Shown here: in pieces, positions 34,898 to 44,786 of the stretch
Layout: every line of letters starts with the position of its first letter
Position numbering within the stretch: the first letter of the stretch is position 1
Assembly: GCA_024180945.1 (NCBI GenBank)
Contig: JAKSGN010000007.1
Location: 3,038,001 to 3,102,000 of the forward strand
DNA: 64,000 nucleotides
Origin: Macrophomina tecta
Lineage: Eukaryota; Ascomycota; Dothideomycetes; Botryosphaeriales; Botryosphaeriaceae
Reading direction: 5' to 3'
Made by a program: the position numbers and the translations under genes
The notes under the pieces: model-generated
What the model saw: the letters and a program-made list of their open reading frames with translations, nothing else
What the model was told of the DNA's origin: nothing
The model's database searches: none

Positions 34898-36850
34898 ATG
34901 TCAGGCAACCCTTTCCGCCGCTCCCAGCCGGCGTTGCCTGCCCTGCAGCCTGCCAGCACCACCGGACTTGACGGATCCCGCGAGCTCGCCGACGCTTGGC
35001 CGCCCGCTGACCAGAAGGGTAGATGCAGGCCCCTCCAAGCCCTGTGCCGTTCGAGCAGCTGTTGACCCAATGCCATAGTGCCCGCGCGGACAAAGAAGCA
35101 TGTCCGTCTAGCCTCTCCCCCGGCCTCTCCGCCGGAACCATCGAGTCCGGAAGTAGACGACAGCCTGACCAGACGACTGAGCGCTGCCCACCATGCTGGC
35201 TCTCCGCCGCCGCCCGTTGACCTTAGCGACGCTTTTTCGGACGATACTGCCGACGATCCCTCTGAGGACAGCCCGATCCACCAGGACGACGAGGACGACG
35301 ATGCGCCACTGAAGCCTGCTGCTTCCGGACACCCCGCAAAGATGGATACCATATCACGGAGCTCGGGAGTGCCAAACCCCTTCGATAGAACCCTGGCGAA
35401 TATCGAGCCCTCAGCGCCGCAAAACGTCTTCAATTCAGAGAAGGCCAGTTCGGGCGAACAAACGGCGGCGGATCGGTCGGCTGGTCACAAGGCGAAGGGC
35501 TCCATGGATGTGGATTCATTCAAGAGGCTACTCCTGACTGGAAGTGCCGCCCCGAATGCCTCCAGCAGGTCTCCAACTACGGACGTCCAACCAAGGGCTC
35601 ATATCACCATAGGAGGCGATACAAGTAGTGGTACTGAAGCCTCGTCTATTTCCCGGAATTCGCTGTTTGAATCCGTTCTACAAGTGCACGAGGACTCTCC
35701 CAGGAGTTCCTATGAGAGAATTTCATTCGACGCCGGCAACGACGACGACCAGTCTACCCTCATAAGCGGCGACCGGAAACCAGGGAAGAAGAAGCCGCCA
35801 CCTCCGAAACATCGACATGGAAAATCCATCACGAGAGCCCCGCAGGTGGTATCATTTTCCGATTTTTCTCCCACATTTGAATCTCCAAACGCAAGACCTG
35901 AGGGCCCAAGGCGGACGCCTTCGGATATGCATAAACCGTTACCTCCACGACCTCGAGGATCCTCAGGCCCTAAACAAAAAGATCTCCCCTCCTCACCACC
36001 CGCCGAGCCTGTTCCTCCCAAGGATGCAGCGCAGGGTCAGCAGTCTACGGATCAGCCGGCGGAGGATTCCCCCCCACCTACTAAGACCCCGGAACCCCCC
36101 GCCGCGCCACAGCGGCGCAAACCTCCAACTCCGCCAATCTCCCGGCGGCACAGCCAACTCAAGTCGTCCGACTCCCGGTCCCGCAGCAATTCAGCAGCAA
36201 CCACGACCACGTTGTCGTCCCAACAAGAAGCGGCAGCATCCTCTCCATCAGCCGAGCAAACACCGACGACCACGCCTCCGCCCCCTCCGGCAGCTGCCGC
36301 GCAGAACAAGCCCCCACCCCCTCCGCCCGCCCGCCGCTCCGGCGCTTCCTCTTCCGCCGCAGACGTCGTCGGCGCCGGCACGAGCGCCATCAGCCGCTCG
36401 TCCTCACGCCGCTCTACCGCCAGCTCTATGCAGAACCCCCGCCGCGCCTCCCACCGCCTGTCTGGCTCGGCCCTGGACATGACTAGTCCACCCAACAGCG
36501 CAGTAGGCGTGGGACCCCCTCCCCCTCCTCCAAGGCGTGGTAGCAGCAAGAGCAGCTTCGAGATGCAGCGGCCCAGTGCAAGCATCCTGGCTGCGGCGGG
36601 TGTGGGTGGGAGTGGAGACGGCAGGCGCGAGAGCAGCGAGTACAAGAGGCGGAGCCGGACAGCCAGTGGGGCGAGCGAGCGGGTTTTGGCGGGTTATGCG
36701 GAGGCTGATGAGGATGGTGGTGGGAGTACAGGGGTTGCCAGTCCGAATGGGATGGGCGGCGCTGTGGGTGGTGTGGATCTATTGAGCGAATTGGATAAGC
36801 TGCAACAGGAGGTCGAGGCGCTGAGGCAAAAATCTGCCACGAAGGCGTAG
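34898..36850 (+). CDS. Proline-rich intrinsically disordered protein
   Basis: Two exons, 34898-35018 and 35079-36850, join across a 60-base intron (GTAGAT...ATAG) to 630 residues. The first exon begins MSGNPFRRSQ and the join reads DQKVPARTKKHVR. The protein is dominated by Ser, Pro and acidic tracts, with poly-Pro blocks (KKPPPPKHR, TTPPPPPAAA, KPPPPPPARR, GPPPPPPRRG) that would suit SH3, WW or profilin binding. VPNPFDRTLANIE near residue 140 resembles an NPF endocytic motif. A short coiled coil, LLSELDKLQQEVEALRQK, closes the protein. No enzyme domain is present. The combination of NPF and poly-Pro suggests an actin-patch or endocytosis role, but this is inference. I do not recognise a named family. 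Confidence 0.85.
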
Positions 36851-37764
36851 GTGGGGAGGAAGCATTGATGGGAGGGCGACCTAAGTGCCTTGCAGAGTGT
36901 TTTTTTTTTTTAAATAGGACATGCTGTGGAAGTTCGCCGTCATACACATACTCATGCACACATTCATATTGTATGTTGTCTTTTCTCCCGTTTCTCGGTA
37001 CGTCCCATCTTCCATCTTTTCTCCTGACTCTTCCCTGTGTTGGACCGCTGTCATTTCACTCTTGAGGGTTATTGGGGTTTGCCTCGTTCTTGTGTCGGAC
37101 CTTTTTTTTTTTTTTTCGTCGAAAGGAAGTGTAGGTGCATTGGAAATGGTTTGGGAGTTTGTTTTCTTTCCTTTTCGGCGCAGAGGAGTAAGTGGGATGT
37201 GCTGAGGGAAGGGGGGGATTCTGCATCGCGCACGTTTTCGTTCACTCTCTCATTTTCTCACTTTTCCCCCTCTCTTTCTTTGTTTGTGTGTCAGATGGGT
37301 GTCTCATTTGTCTTTTCCCAAGCTTTATCGGGGAAGATTTCTCGTTTTATCTCATCATCATTGGATCATCTCATCTCCTTGCTGTTCTCTCCTGAGTGGA
37401 TATTGGTCTTCTGAGTCAGAAATGTAGGGAGGAGGGAATGGTTGCGTACATTGAGTTGGTGAGGTCTTGATCAATGGCATGTGCTCTTTCATCTAGATGC
37501 CCTGCTCCTAGTCTGCATAATGGATGTAGGTGGGTGGGAGGTGAGTGCGGATGTAAAAAGCTGAGTCTTTTCCCTTGCGTTGATCCACTATCTACAACTC
37601 TAATCTTCTCTGTGCCTGTGGGCAATCCGTATGAACGCCAGCGCTGATGCTCTGAAAAGACACGATTGGGCATGGAACGTGGCGCCCTCTAATAAACTTG
37701 TGATGATCTTTCGTCATACAATCCTTCCTATCCTCCTAGTTAACAATACAGTACAGCCATTGCT
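36851..37764. other. Convergent 3' interval, T-rich
   Basis: About 900 bases between two converging gene ends, with T-tracts at 36900-36911 and 37103-37118 on the + strand, plausible 3' processing signals. No gene is seen. Confidence 0.5.
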
Positions 37765-39180
37765 CTACCAGTACATGAGCCAGCCTGTCTCTGCGCCGAA
37801 CCATCGCCTCGCCAGTCTCGCTCCGCTTTCAGTCGGCTGGCTGAACGCCACTTTCCCCTTGCGTATCCGCTTTGTGTCCTGGCTGGAGTAATAGCCGCAA
37901 AAATCACGGGCCGCGGCGTCGAGCAGGGCGGTCGCGACGCCGTGATGGCGGTGGGAGGACGAGACCCAGATGCGGGAGATGCCGAGGTGGGCTGGCAGGG
38001 AGGTTGGGGAGGTGGTTATTGGGGATGTGTTAGCTTCTGTTGTTGGTGCAACGGCTAGTTCTTCCTCGGTGGGGGGTTGAGGGGAGTCATCTGAGGGCGT
38101 CGTGTTGGTCCCGACTATGGACGTCTTGACGGAGTTTGTGGCGTCTGTGGGCGGAGTTCCGACCCGGTATGCTTCGCTAATGCGTTCTCCGAGGCAGAGG
38201 CCTATACACTTCGAGCCCCTGACATAGATGTATGCCTTGAAGCGATCTGCGCGCAACGTTGGCTCTTCCCGTTCCTTTTCCGCGCTGCAGTCATTCGTTG
38301 TGCCAGATCTCAGTGGCTTCGGCCCGGCCTCGTCTTGGGCCTTCGATGCGTCTCGTTCTTCACTCTCCTCTTCTCTTCCTTTGACAACAACTTGTCCCCA
38401 CAACTCCTCCTCCGGAATCTCCACTGCCCCCAGCTCCCTCTCCACGACGTCCAACACCCTCCTTACCCGCGTCTTCGCCGCAGCCCTATCTCTCCTCCCC
38501 ACTGCAACGATCACGTCTCCATCAATGCCCTTCTCCCAAACGACCTCACCAGTTCCTTTGGCCGCACCGCTACCGCCCCTCGCGAACACCTTCCCCACAT
38601 CCACACCACCGACATTCATAGCATGGAACCGCTTATGCAGTGCTAAATCCTCCGCATTCGACGGAACATAAGCCATTCCGCACGTCTTACACGTCTTCTG
38701 CACGGGCGTTGTGCCCAGGTCTAGTTGGAGCTGCGTCAGACGGCGCGGCTGGGGCTTCTTCTCCTTCACCGCCGGCGCCGGGTCTGGAACTGCGTTGGCG
38801 CTGGCACTTGTGCTGCGTTGCTCGGCGAGAGGCTGCGGGATTGGTTTGGCGACGCCATCGGATCGCGCTGCTGCCTTGCGCGCGAAGAAGGCGAATGTCG
38901 GACGGCGCTTCGGCAGCGGTAGCGGGGAGGTCGAGGTGTCTGTCGTGGGCATCGGTGGGGGAGATGAGGGAGGAGTGGATGGAGGGAGCGTGGGATCGCT
39001 GGAGCCGCGGGGCGGACTGGTGCACGGGGTCGAGGGAGCGTCGCTGCGGAGGAGAGGGTCGGCGTCGCGGTGTGGTTGGAGCGCGTCGTCTTCATCGCTG
39101 GATGAGAGGATGCGGCGGCGTTTGACAGGCGGTTCGGAGGCGAGGTAAGTGGATCTCCTGAGCCGCGAATAGGTCTTCAT
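37765..39180 (-). CDS. ECO1: Sister-chromatid cohesion acetyltransferase Eco1 (ESCO)
   Basis: Acetyltransferase that acetylates Smc3 to lock cohesin during S phase. It is intronless, with 471 residues from the ATG at 39180; fungal Eco1 proteins also begin with a TYSR motif, as here (MKTYSRLRRS). The first 150 residues are disordered and contain KRRPTFAFFARK and a PCNA-interaction-like RLTQLQLDLG at about 155. A C2H2 finger follows (KTCKTCGMAYVPSNAEDLALHKRFHAMN). The acetyl-CoA domain has GISRIWVSSSHRHHGVATALLDA and the catalytic end FSQPTESGARLARRWFG. All family landmarks are in order. It is divergent from a GNAT gene. Upstream in-frame codons exist but belong to the 5' region. Confidence 0.94.
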   Translation of the reverse strand: MKTYSRLRRSTYLASEPPVKRRRILSSSDEDDALQPHRDADPLLRSDAPSTPCTSPPRGSSDPTLPPSTPPSSPPPMPTTDTSTSPLPLPKRRPTFAFFARKAAARSDGVAKPIPQPLAEQRSTSASANAVPDPAPAVKEKKPQPRRLTQLQLDLGTTPVQKTCKTCGMAYVPSNAEDLALHKRFHAMNVGGVDVGKVFARGGSGAAKGTGEVVWEKGIDGDVIVAVGRRDRAAAKTRVRRVLDVVERELGAVEIPEEELWGQVVVKGREEESEERDASKAQDEAGPKPLRSGTTNDCSAEKEREEPTLRADRFKAYIYVRGSKCIGLCLGERISEAYRVGTPPTDATNSVKTSIVGTNTTPSDDSPQPPTEEELAVAPTTEANTSPITTSPTSLPAHLGISRIWVSSSHRHHGVATALLDAAARDFCGYYSSQDTKRIRKGKVAFSQPTESGARLARRWFGAETGWLMYW

Positions 39181-39664
39181 GACGGTCGTGGGAAGGGCGC
39201 GCTGCGCCGGGGCGGTGCGGCTACGAATTGAGAGATGTGGATTGCGGGAGGAGACGCGTCGCGTCGAGGGCGTGACGGACCACGCGGCGAGGGAATGGAA
39301 GGTGGGCCGACCGAGCGTTTGCCGAGGAGGCTGGTTGGCGCATCTCTCGCTGCCGTCATCAATCCTTCTCTCACCCCTCGGTTCCAGAAGCCCAAAGACG
39401 GGGTGCACTGTCGGCACGGCCGCTGTAACACCGCTGTACACCCATAGGCCCAGCTGCATGTAAGATACGATAATGTCACCTTCCTTTTCCACTGTGGCGC
39501 TTCATCGTGACTCGGGAGAATGACTGGTCGACGGCTTCAGCTGCGGATAAATCAGTCCTTATGTACCTTTCACGTCAATCTTCAGCTGCTCATTCCTTGG
39601 AACATCCCTCCCTCACTGTTCAATAGCAACGACCAGAGCAACGTGAACCAGTAGCACGGATCCA
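39181..39664. promoter_or_regulatory. Bidirectional promoter ECO1 / GNAT
   Basis: A 484-base gap between divergent starts. The ECO1 frame stays open into it, but no family sequence lies there. No clear TATA box. Confidence 0.45.
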
Positions 39665-40375
39665 ATGGCGGACAACAACGAAACCACCTATCCCTTCCCA
39701 CCGCCGCCCCTGCTCTCCCTCAAAACCTGCATCATCCGTCCCTACCATCCCAGCGATGCTGAGAGCCTCGCCACACACGGAAACAACCCCCGCATCGCCC
39801 AATGGATGACAAACATGTTCCCCCACCCCTACACTATCGAAAAGTCCCATGGCTGGATCGCCATGAACCTGCCGAAACCCGACACCAGCAAGACCACCGC
39901 CTTGCCAGACCCAGCTGCCCAGCAGCCATTTTCGACCCCTCCAACCGCCGTTCCGGCTACCACAGAACCGCTTGTAGCCTGGCCTGCAACCCTTCACTAC
40001 GCCATCTGCGTTGACAGTGAATGCGTCGGCAGCATTGGCCTTAAACCCGGCGTGGATGTGCATGTTCGCTCAGCCGAAGTTGGCTATTGGCTTGGCGAGG
40101 CAGTCTGGGGGCGTGGCATTGCGAGCGAAGCCACGGCGGCGTTCGTCGACTGGGTGTTCGAGAACGTGCCGCATCTGGAGCGCTTGGGCGGGAGCGTGTA
40201 CAGCGGAAATGGGGCGAGCGAGAGGGTTTTGAGGAAGGTAGGCTTCAAGAAGGAGGGCGCTTTGAGGAAGGCTGTGTGGAAGTCAGGAGTATGGTACGAC
40301 TTGGAGATGCATGGGCTGCTGAGGGATGAGTGGGTGGAAAGGAAGCAGGCCACGAGTAGCGAAAGGAATTCATGA
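39665..40375 (+). CDS. GNAT acetyltransferase, RimJ/RimL-like
   Basis: Intronless 236-residue protein with an Acetyltransf_3-type fold: CIIRPYHPSDAESLATHGNNPRIAQWM at the start, CVGSIGLKPGVDVH, EVGYWLGEAVWGRGIASEA (acetyl-CoA loop near residues 138-156), and ASERVLRKVGFKKEGALRKAVWKSG. This is the layout of RimJ/L-like N-acetyltransferases that act on ribosomal proteins or on small amines and toxins. The insertion at about 73-108 is Pro/Thr/Ala-rich and unusual. No signal peptide is visible. It is divergent from ECO1, although they are unrelated GNAT branches, and the pairing is likely accidental. Confidence 0.9.
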   Translation: MADNNETTYPFPPPPLLSLKTCIIRPYHPSDAESLATHGNNPRIAQWMTNMFPHPYTIEKSHGWIAMNLPKPDTSKTTALPDPAAQQPFSTPPTAVPATTEPLVAWPATLHYAICVDSECVGSIGLKPGVDVHVRSAEVGYWLGEAVWGRGIASEATAAFVDWVFENVPHLERLGGSVYSGNGASERVLRKVGFKKEGALRKAVWKSGVWYDLEMHGLLRDEWVERKQATSSERNS

Positions 40376-40958
40376 TTAACAACCAAGGCGGAATACTAAG
40401 AAACGTAATGGAAAATAGCTGTAGGTGCGAGCATTTCTACCAGCCGACTATTCTCAATACTTATTTCCGCTTGCAGCAGGACAAGACAGGCAGAATATTC
40501 ACAGAGAGACTTTTGTCATCATGTTTTGCGCAATCTAACGCAATTGAAGTACACGTCAATTTCATGGTAATTCGCAAGTGTTTCTCGTTGTACATAGTGA
40601 GTCTCCGGCCCTACTCCTCCCACTGCTGTGCGGCACAGCCGTCGCTTGCTGGAACGACGGGGGGTTGGGCGGCTACAGTAGCGATCAACCTAATAAACCT
40701 GGCGCCTGGTTCCCTGCGCACCGATGGAATGATATACGCGCCTGCTGGCAAAAAAATGATCCACTTCACCTGATTCGCCGTTGGACGTATGTGGTTGCTC
40801 GAACCACACCTGGTGCGGCACAGCTGCGTTGCGATTACAAGCGAAGTCTTTAGACAGGCTATATTTTTTATCTTGCAGGCATTTTTCATTTAAGTAGGAG
40901 GGATGTGGCGCTCGAGGGAGCCGGCGCACAACCAACCAAATATCCTTCCACTCTTTCC
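40376..40958. other. Intergenic interval before the glycosyltransferase remnant
   Basis: About 580 bases. No intact gene is seen. The right end may hold the lost 5' part of the family-25 glycosyltransferase. Confidence 0.4.
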
Positions 40959-42311
40959 ATGCGCGCAGCGCTCTGGCCGGCCCCGGGGGGCTTGCCATCG
41001 TCTTCTTCCTTTTCTTCAGCTTCAGCCATACTGATTTCATGCCTCTGCCTCTGGACAAAGCTACCGCCAATTTAAATAATACTGATGTCCTTCAAGACGT
41101 GTTCAACAAAACATTTGGGGTCAGTATGAGGCTCTACCTATAGAATTTCTTCACTGACAAGCCATGCAGTTTCAGAAGATTTTCGTCATCAATCTTCCGT
41201 CGCGCACCGACCATCGCGATTCCATTTCATCAGCTGCTGCTTTCTCGGATCTGCAAATCGAATATGTGGATGGTGTCACTGAAGTCGAGGAAAAGACGCT
41301 TCCCCCAGGAGGTAAAGAAGTGAACCTCAATGGTAACTTGGGCGCCTGGCGCGCACATGTAAATGTGGATCAGGGAGTAAGTCACAGTAACAGAGCCCCA
41401 CCTACGAGAAGTCGTACTAGTGGCGTCCGACCTAGAAGAAGTGGGCACCCACCGAAGTGAGTGGCTGCTAAACATCACCAGAATAGTCGAAGAAAACATC
41501 ACTTCAGCACTCATTCTCGAAGATGACTCAGACTGGGATATCCGCATCAAATCCCAGATGCGAGACTTCGCAAGGGCATGACAGCTCCTCTTACAGCCCC
41601 ATGCTAGGCGCACCAGACCAATTCTTGGATCCCACATACCCCCAACCGTCCGCCGGCCAAGCGGCCGAGAACTTCATCCTCGGCGGCAACAACCATATAA
41701 CGCCCGCCACGATCTCCCCCTCCGGCGACCTCGACCGGTGGGACATCATCTTCTGGCTCGGCCACTGCGGCGTGCGCTTCGCGCGCGCGAGCGACCTCAA
41801 CGCGCCACTCGGCCGCGTTGTCATCGCGGACGACCCAACGATGCCGGAGCCGCAGCACATCAAGATGCAGTTCGGCAACGACGAGCTCGTCCGCGAGTAT
41901 CCGGCGCACACGCGCGTCGTGTCGCGCGCGCAGATGGGCACCTGCACGCTGGCATACGGCATCTCGCAACCGGGCGCGCGCCGCCTGCTGTACGAGCTCG
42001 GCCTGCGCAAGATGACGGGCACGACGGACACGACGGACATTATGTTCCGCTCCGTGTGCGACGGCGTCGACGGCCGGCCCATCCGCGCCTGCTTGACCGT
42101 CCAGCCGCAGCTGTTCCAGCACCACCGCGCCGTCGGCTCCAAGGCCGCCTACAGCGACATCACGGACCACGGCGACGATTACAACGGGCGCGCCTTCACC
42201 CGCAACGTGCGCTGGAGCACGCGTCTGAACTTCCCCGAGCTGGTCGAGGGGCAGACGGACTATATCGACCTATTCAAGGTTGGCGAGAAGAGTCCGGTAG
42301 ATGAGTTTTAG
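40959..42311 (+). pseudogene. Decayed glycosyltransferase family 25-like gene
   Basis: Homology-like content runs from a signal-anchor region (about 40960-41040) through FQKIFVINLPSRTDHRD, YVDGVTE, GNLGAWRAHVNV, IVEENITSALILEDDSDWDIRIKSQM, LDRWDIIFWLGHCG, AQMGTCTLAYGISQPGARRLLYELGL and PQLFQHHRAVGSKAAYSDI. This is the order of fungal GT25 (LPS-type) glycosyltransferases. The reading frame is broken at several points. The anchor reads in frame with the ATG at 40959 only if one G were added to the G-run near 40985. The join around the GTAAGT intron at 41377 is out of phase. TGA at 41579 replaces a probable CGA. The frame shifts by one base at the CCCC near 41600. The first intron (41125-41169) is normal. 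Several independent lesions point to decay, though homopolymer errors could explain two of them. Confidence 0.75.
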
Positions 42312-43223
42312 GTGGCTGGGTCCAATGGCATCACCTTGTAATTTTTTTTTTCTGCGCTTTATTTCCCCCCCATGTGTATCAAGATATCCCCAGGCCTGGC
42401 GCACGGAGCAGAGGCACTTCCCTGAGGAGTGCTTATCAGCGAATTGTTCATATTTTATGGCACTTTCTGAGCACGCTCTGGGCGTGAGGTTTTTTTTTTT
42501 TTTTTTTTTTTTTTGGAAATTGTATATCCATGCCTCCCATGCAGGCCAGCGCCGATTTCCCTCCGCTGGTTGCATACGTCACAGTTCCGATTCTATGCAA
42601 GCCGAAGGAACGCATCGGCCCACGAGCACTGTGGGAGAGTGCGGGCTGGGAGTGCGGACGAGTGCTTCAGCGCCCCACCCATATTCGCGCATACCGCCGC
42701 TACACTGTTGCATCCATCCTTGCACGCCACTTTATTTGGGTTTCCGGAGCACCTCCGATCCACAAGGCACTACATATTCACCGCTGAATACTCATGTAAT
42801 GATTCTGTGCCTAGTCCCGCGGCGCCACCCTGGCGCGCAAAGCCCATCGCCCGCTCATCACGCAGGTGTCCCACCGTAGAGATAAGTGCTGTGAACGGTG
42901 AGGAGTCTGCCTCCAACCAATCCAAGCTGAATGTAGCACCAACTACCTGGAGACGAACCCAGTGCCTTATGGTGTGTTCATGGCGGGATTCTTTCAAGGG
43001 AAAGCCTCAAAGTAAATATTTCTGTACTTACTCATGACAACCACCCCACCCACAACCAAAAACTTTCAAGAAATGCATACGCTATTGTATAGATCGCATC
43101 ATGACAGAAGTCGCCAGGCTTTGCCCACGCAGTACACACACACAGGCCTGCGGTCTGTGTCTATAGGAGCATTGAGCGGGTGGGAGACGAGCACGGGTAA
43201 CAAAATCAAAAAGAAATGAGTGG
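42312..43223. other. Intergenic, with a long T run
   Basis: About 900 bases without a recognisable gene, including a 25-base T run at 42490-42514. Confidence 0.45.
42490..42514 (+). repeat. Poly-T run (25)
   Basis: Uninterrupted T homopolymer in non-coding DNA. It could be the tail of an old retroposed insertion on the other strand, but no insertion body is visible. Confidence 0.7.
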
Positions 43224-43359
43224 TGAGGACGGTGCGATTTGAACGCACAGCCTTCAGGAATTTCCATGAACTGGAATCTGACGCTGTTTATCGTTAGATT
43301 TGAGTCTCTTCGGGGAACTTGTGAGTTATGACTTACCGCTACCGTTGCGCCACGCCCCC
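43224..43359 (-). tRNA. tRNA-Trp (CCA), copy 1, with two introns
   Basis: On the minus strand the gene begins GGGGGCG and ends CGTCCTC plus discriminator A, a seven-pair acceptor stem. The A box reads TGGCGCAACGG. The D stem is GCGC/GCGC, but its 3' strand is split after GCG by a 53-base insert (43284-43336). The anticodon loop is TTCCAG with anticodon CCA at 43274-43272. A canonical 11-base intron follows position 37 (43270-43260), with TGGAA complementary to the anticodon side. The T arm is GTGCG TTCAAAT CGCAC. A T-rich terminator follows the 3' end. In the mature form the anticodon stem has four pairs plus an A31-C39 mismatch, shared with copy 2. Confidence 0.9.
43284..43336 (-). other. 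Ectopic D-arm intron of tRNA-Trp copy 1 (spliceosomal-like)
   Basis: A 53-base insert in the D stem of the tRNA. It begins GTAAGT, has TCTAAC ten bases before the end region, and ends ACAG. Removing it restores GCGC pairing and a normal tRNA-Trp. The signals equal those of mRNA introns in this window. No bulge-helix-bulge pairing of its ends was found by eye. Confidence 0.75.
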
Positions 43360-44103
43360 AACTGTGAAATTATTGTGGGTGACAAGGTAAATATACAGTA
43401 AGAAATTGCGCGCAATCTGAGAGGCCGCTTAAACCGAATGCAAATGCGGGGCATGGTGGACGCTGGCCTTAGTCATCCCGACATACGTTTCAGGTTCTTG
43501 CTGTGCAGGCTTGAGGGCGTGCGAACTTCAAACTGTCGAATGCACTACGCTCGACAATCTCCCGCACCGAGCTCATACCGCGCCGAGTTTGCCATTAGCA
43601 ATTCAATATTATCTTTTCTTTTGCACCTTCCTTGGGTCCATCTCGAGAACCGGCAACCGGTGTGTCCTCGTACACTCGAACCCCTCTTCAGCAGAATCGC
43701 TAGGGGTTTTTCGGTCACTTCGGCCGGACTCTTCTGCATAAGTGGTCTGCTGTAAAAAAAAAAAAAAAAAAAAAAGGTTCGCAGCAGTGACCGCGAAAAT
43801 AGACTATGAGTATTTGAAGACATCTTGTCCGAAACACATGCCCTCATTAGTTGTGCACGCCCGTCCAGACGAATGCTTCGACCCGATGCTGTTACGTATA
43901 TCATTTTGCAATTCTATCGGATCCCGCCTCGTAGCATAGACGGCTACGCTTGGAGACAGTTGTTCCTCTCGGCCTGCTCTTCACTTGTCCGTCAAGCTAG
44001 CGGAGCATCCGGGCCTAGACCGGATAGTCTCCACCCGACGCCGCAGAGGAGAGTCATTCAGAGCATGCAGCTGACCAGCCATAAGAAATTGCAAAAAAGG
44101 ATA
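43360..44103. other. Interval between the two tRNA-Trp genes
   Basis: About 740 bases with no gene recognised. It contains a 22-base A run at 43754-43775. Confidence 0.45.
43754..43775 (+). repeat. Poly-A run (22)
   Basis: Uninterrupted A homopolymer between the two tRNA genes. No retroelement body is seen next to it. Confidence 0.7.
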
Positions 44104-44248
44104 TGAGGACGGTGCGATTTGAACGCACAGCCTTCAGGATATTCCAAGATAGGATCTGGAATCTGACGCTATGAAAGGAATTAGTATTGTGAGTCTTCAG
44201 GCGAGTCGAGTCAGGGCGTGCTTACCGCTACCGTTGCGCCACGCCCCC
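44104..44248 (-). tRNA. tRNA-Trp (CCA), copy 2, with two introns
   Basis: Exon sequence is the same as copy 1: GGGGGCG acceptor strand, TGGCGCAACGG A box, GTGCG TTCAAAT CGCAC T arm, CGTCCTC 3' strand and discriminator A, followed by a T6 terminator. The canonical intron after position 37 is 16 bases here (44055-like layout at 44155-44140) and again carries TGGAA facing the anticodon. The D-stem insert (44169-44225) is 57 bases. The two copies lie 745 bases apart in the same orientation. Their intron sequences and flanks differ while the exons match, so the exons are under selection and both genes are probably functional. Confidence 0.9.
44169..44225 (-). other. Ectopic D-arm intron of tRNA-Trp copy 2 (spliceosomal-like)
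   Basis: A 57-base insert at exactly the same D-stem position as in copy 1. It begins GTAAGC, contains TACTAAT, then a pyrimidine tract TTCCTTTC, and ends ATAG. Apart from a short GAAGACTCACAA-like stretch its sequence differs from copy 1, but the splice-signal positions are kept. Confidence 0.75.
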
Positions 44249-44786
44249 ATGTTGTTGGGTTAAAAATTGCCCAAATCTAACTTGTACCTTTGAGAAACTG
44301 CTACAGGCTTAGGCCAACACGTTTGTACGGCACCAAAAAGGGCGGAAGATGCTGCTTGTAGCGGGCTTTGACGGTTGCATCTGGGGAGATTGCTGGGCAG
44401 ACCGGTCTGAGCGTCTGTGTGTTCGCTACCGTTTCCCCTTTAGCCGAATGACAAGCTTGCCGTGATTCTTCCATCACCGAGGAAGCTGGAGCATCGGAAA
44501 TCAGAACAGCGGAACGGTGGGTTGAGTTTGTGAGACCGATGGCAGGAATATCTCAGCCTTAGTCACGTAGCTTCTGCCTGTTCCAAGCAGGCTTTAGAAC
44601 GGGACGATATGATGCATTGCTCGTACAAACTTAAGAGGATGTTCTTGCAAACATTGCAGTAGTTTTACAATGCTGAGCTAGGAGAAGTGAACGAGACTGG
44701 GCGCTGGATATGCACTGCCTCTCGTCACCGAAGACACTGTGTTTTCAATGCTGGTGGAATACAGAGCATGATGCCTGAGCAAACGG
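44249..44786. other. Intergenic interval
   Basis: About 540 bases upstream of tRNA-Trp copy 2 and downstream of the 44787 ORF. No gene is seen. Confidence 0.45.

Noticed and set aside
43224..44248. The D-arm inserts as copies of a mobile introner element
   Set aside because: The two inserts share little sequence beyond splice signals, and no similar sequence was noticed in other introns of the window.
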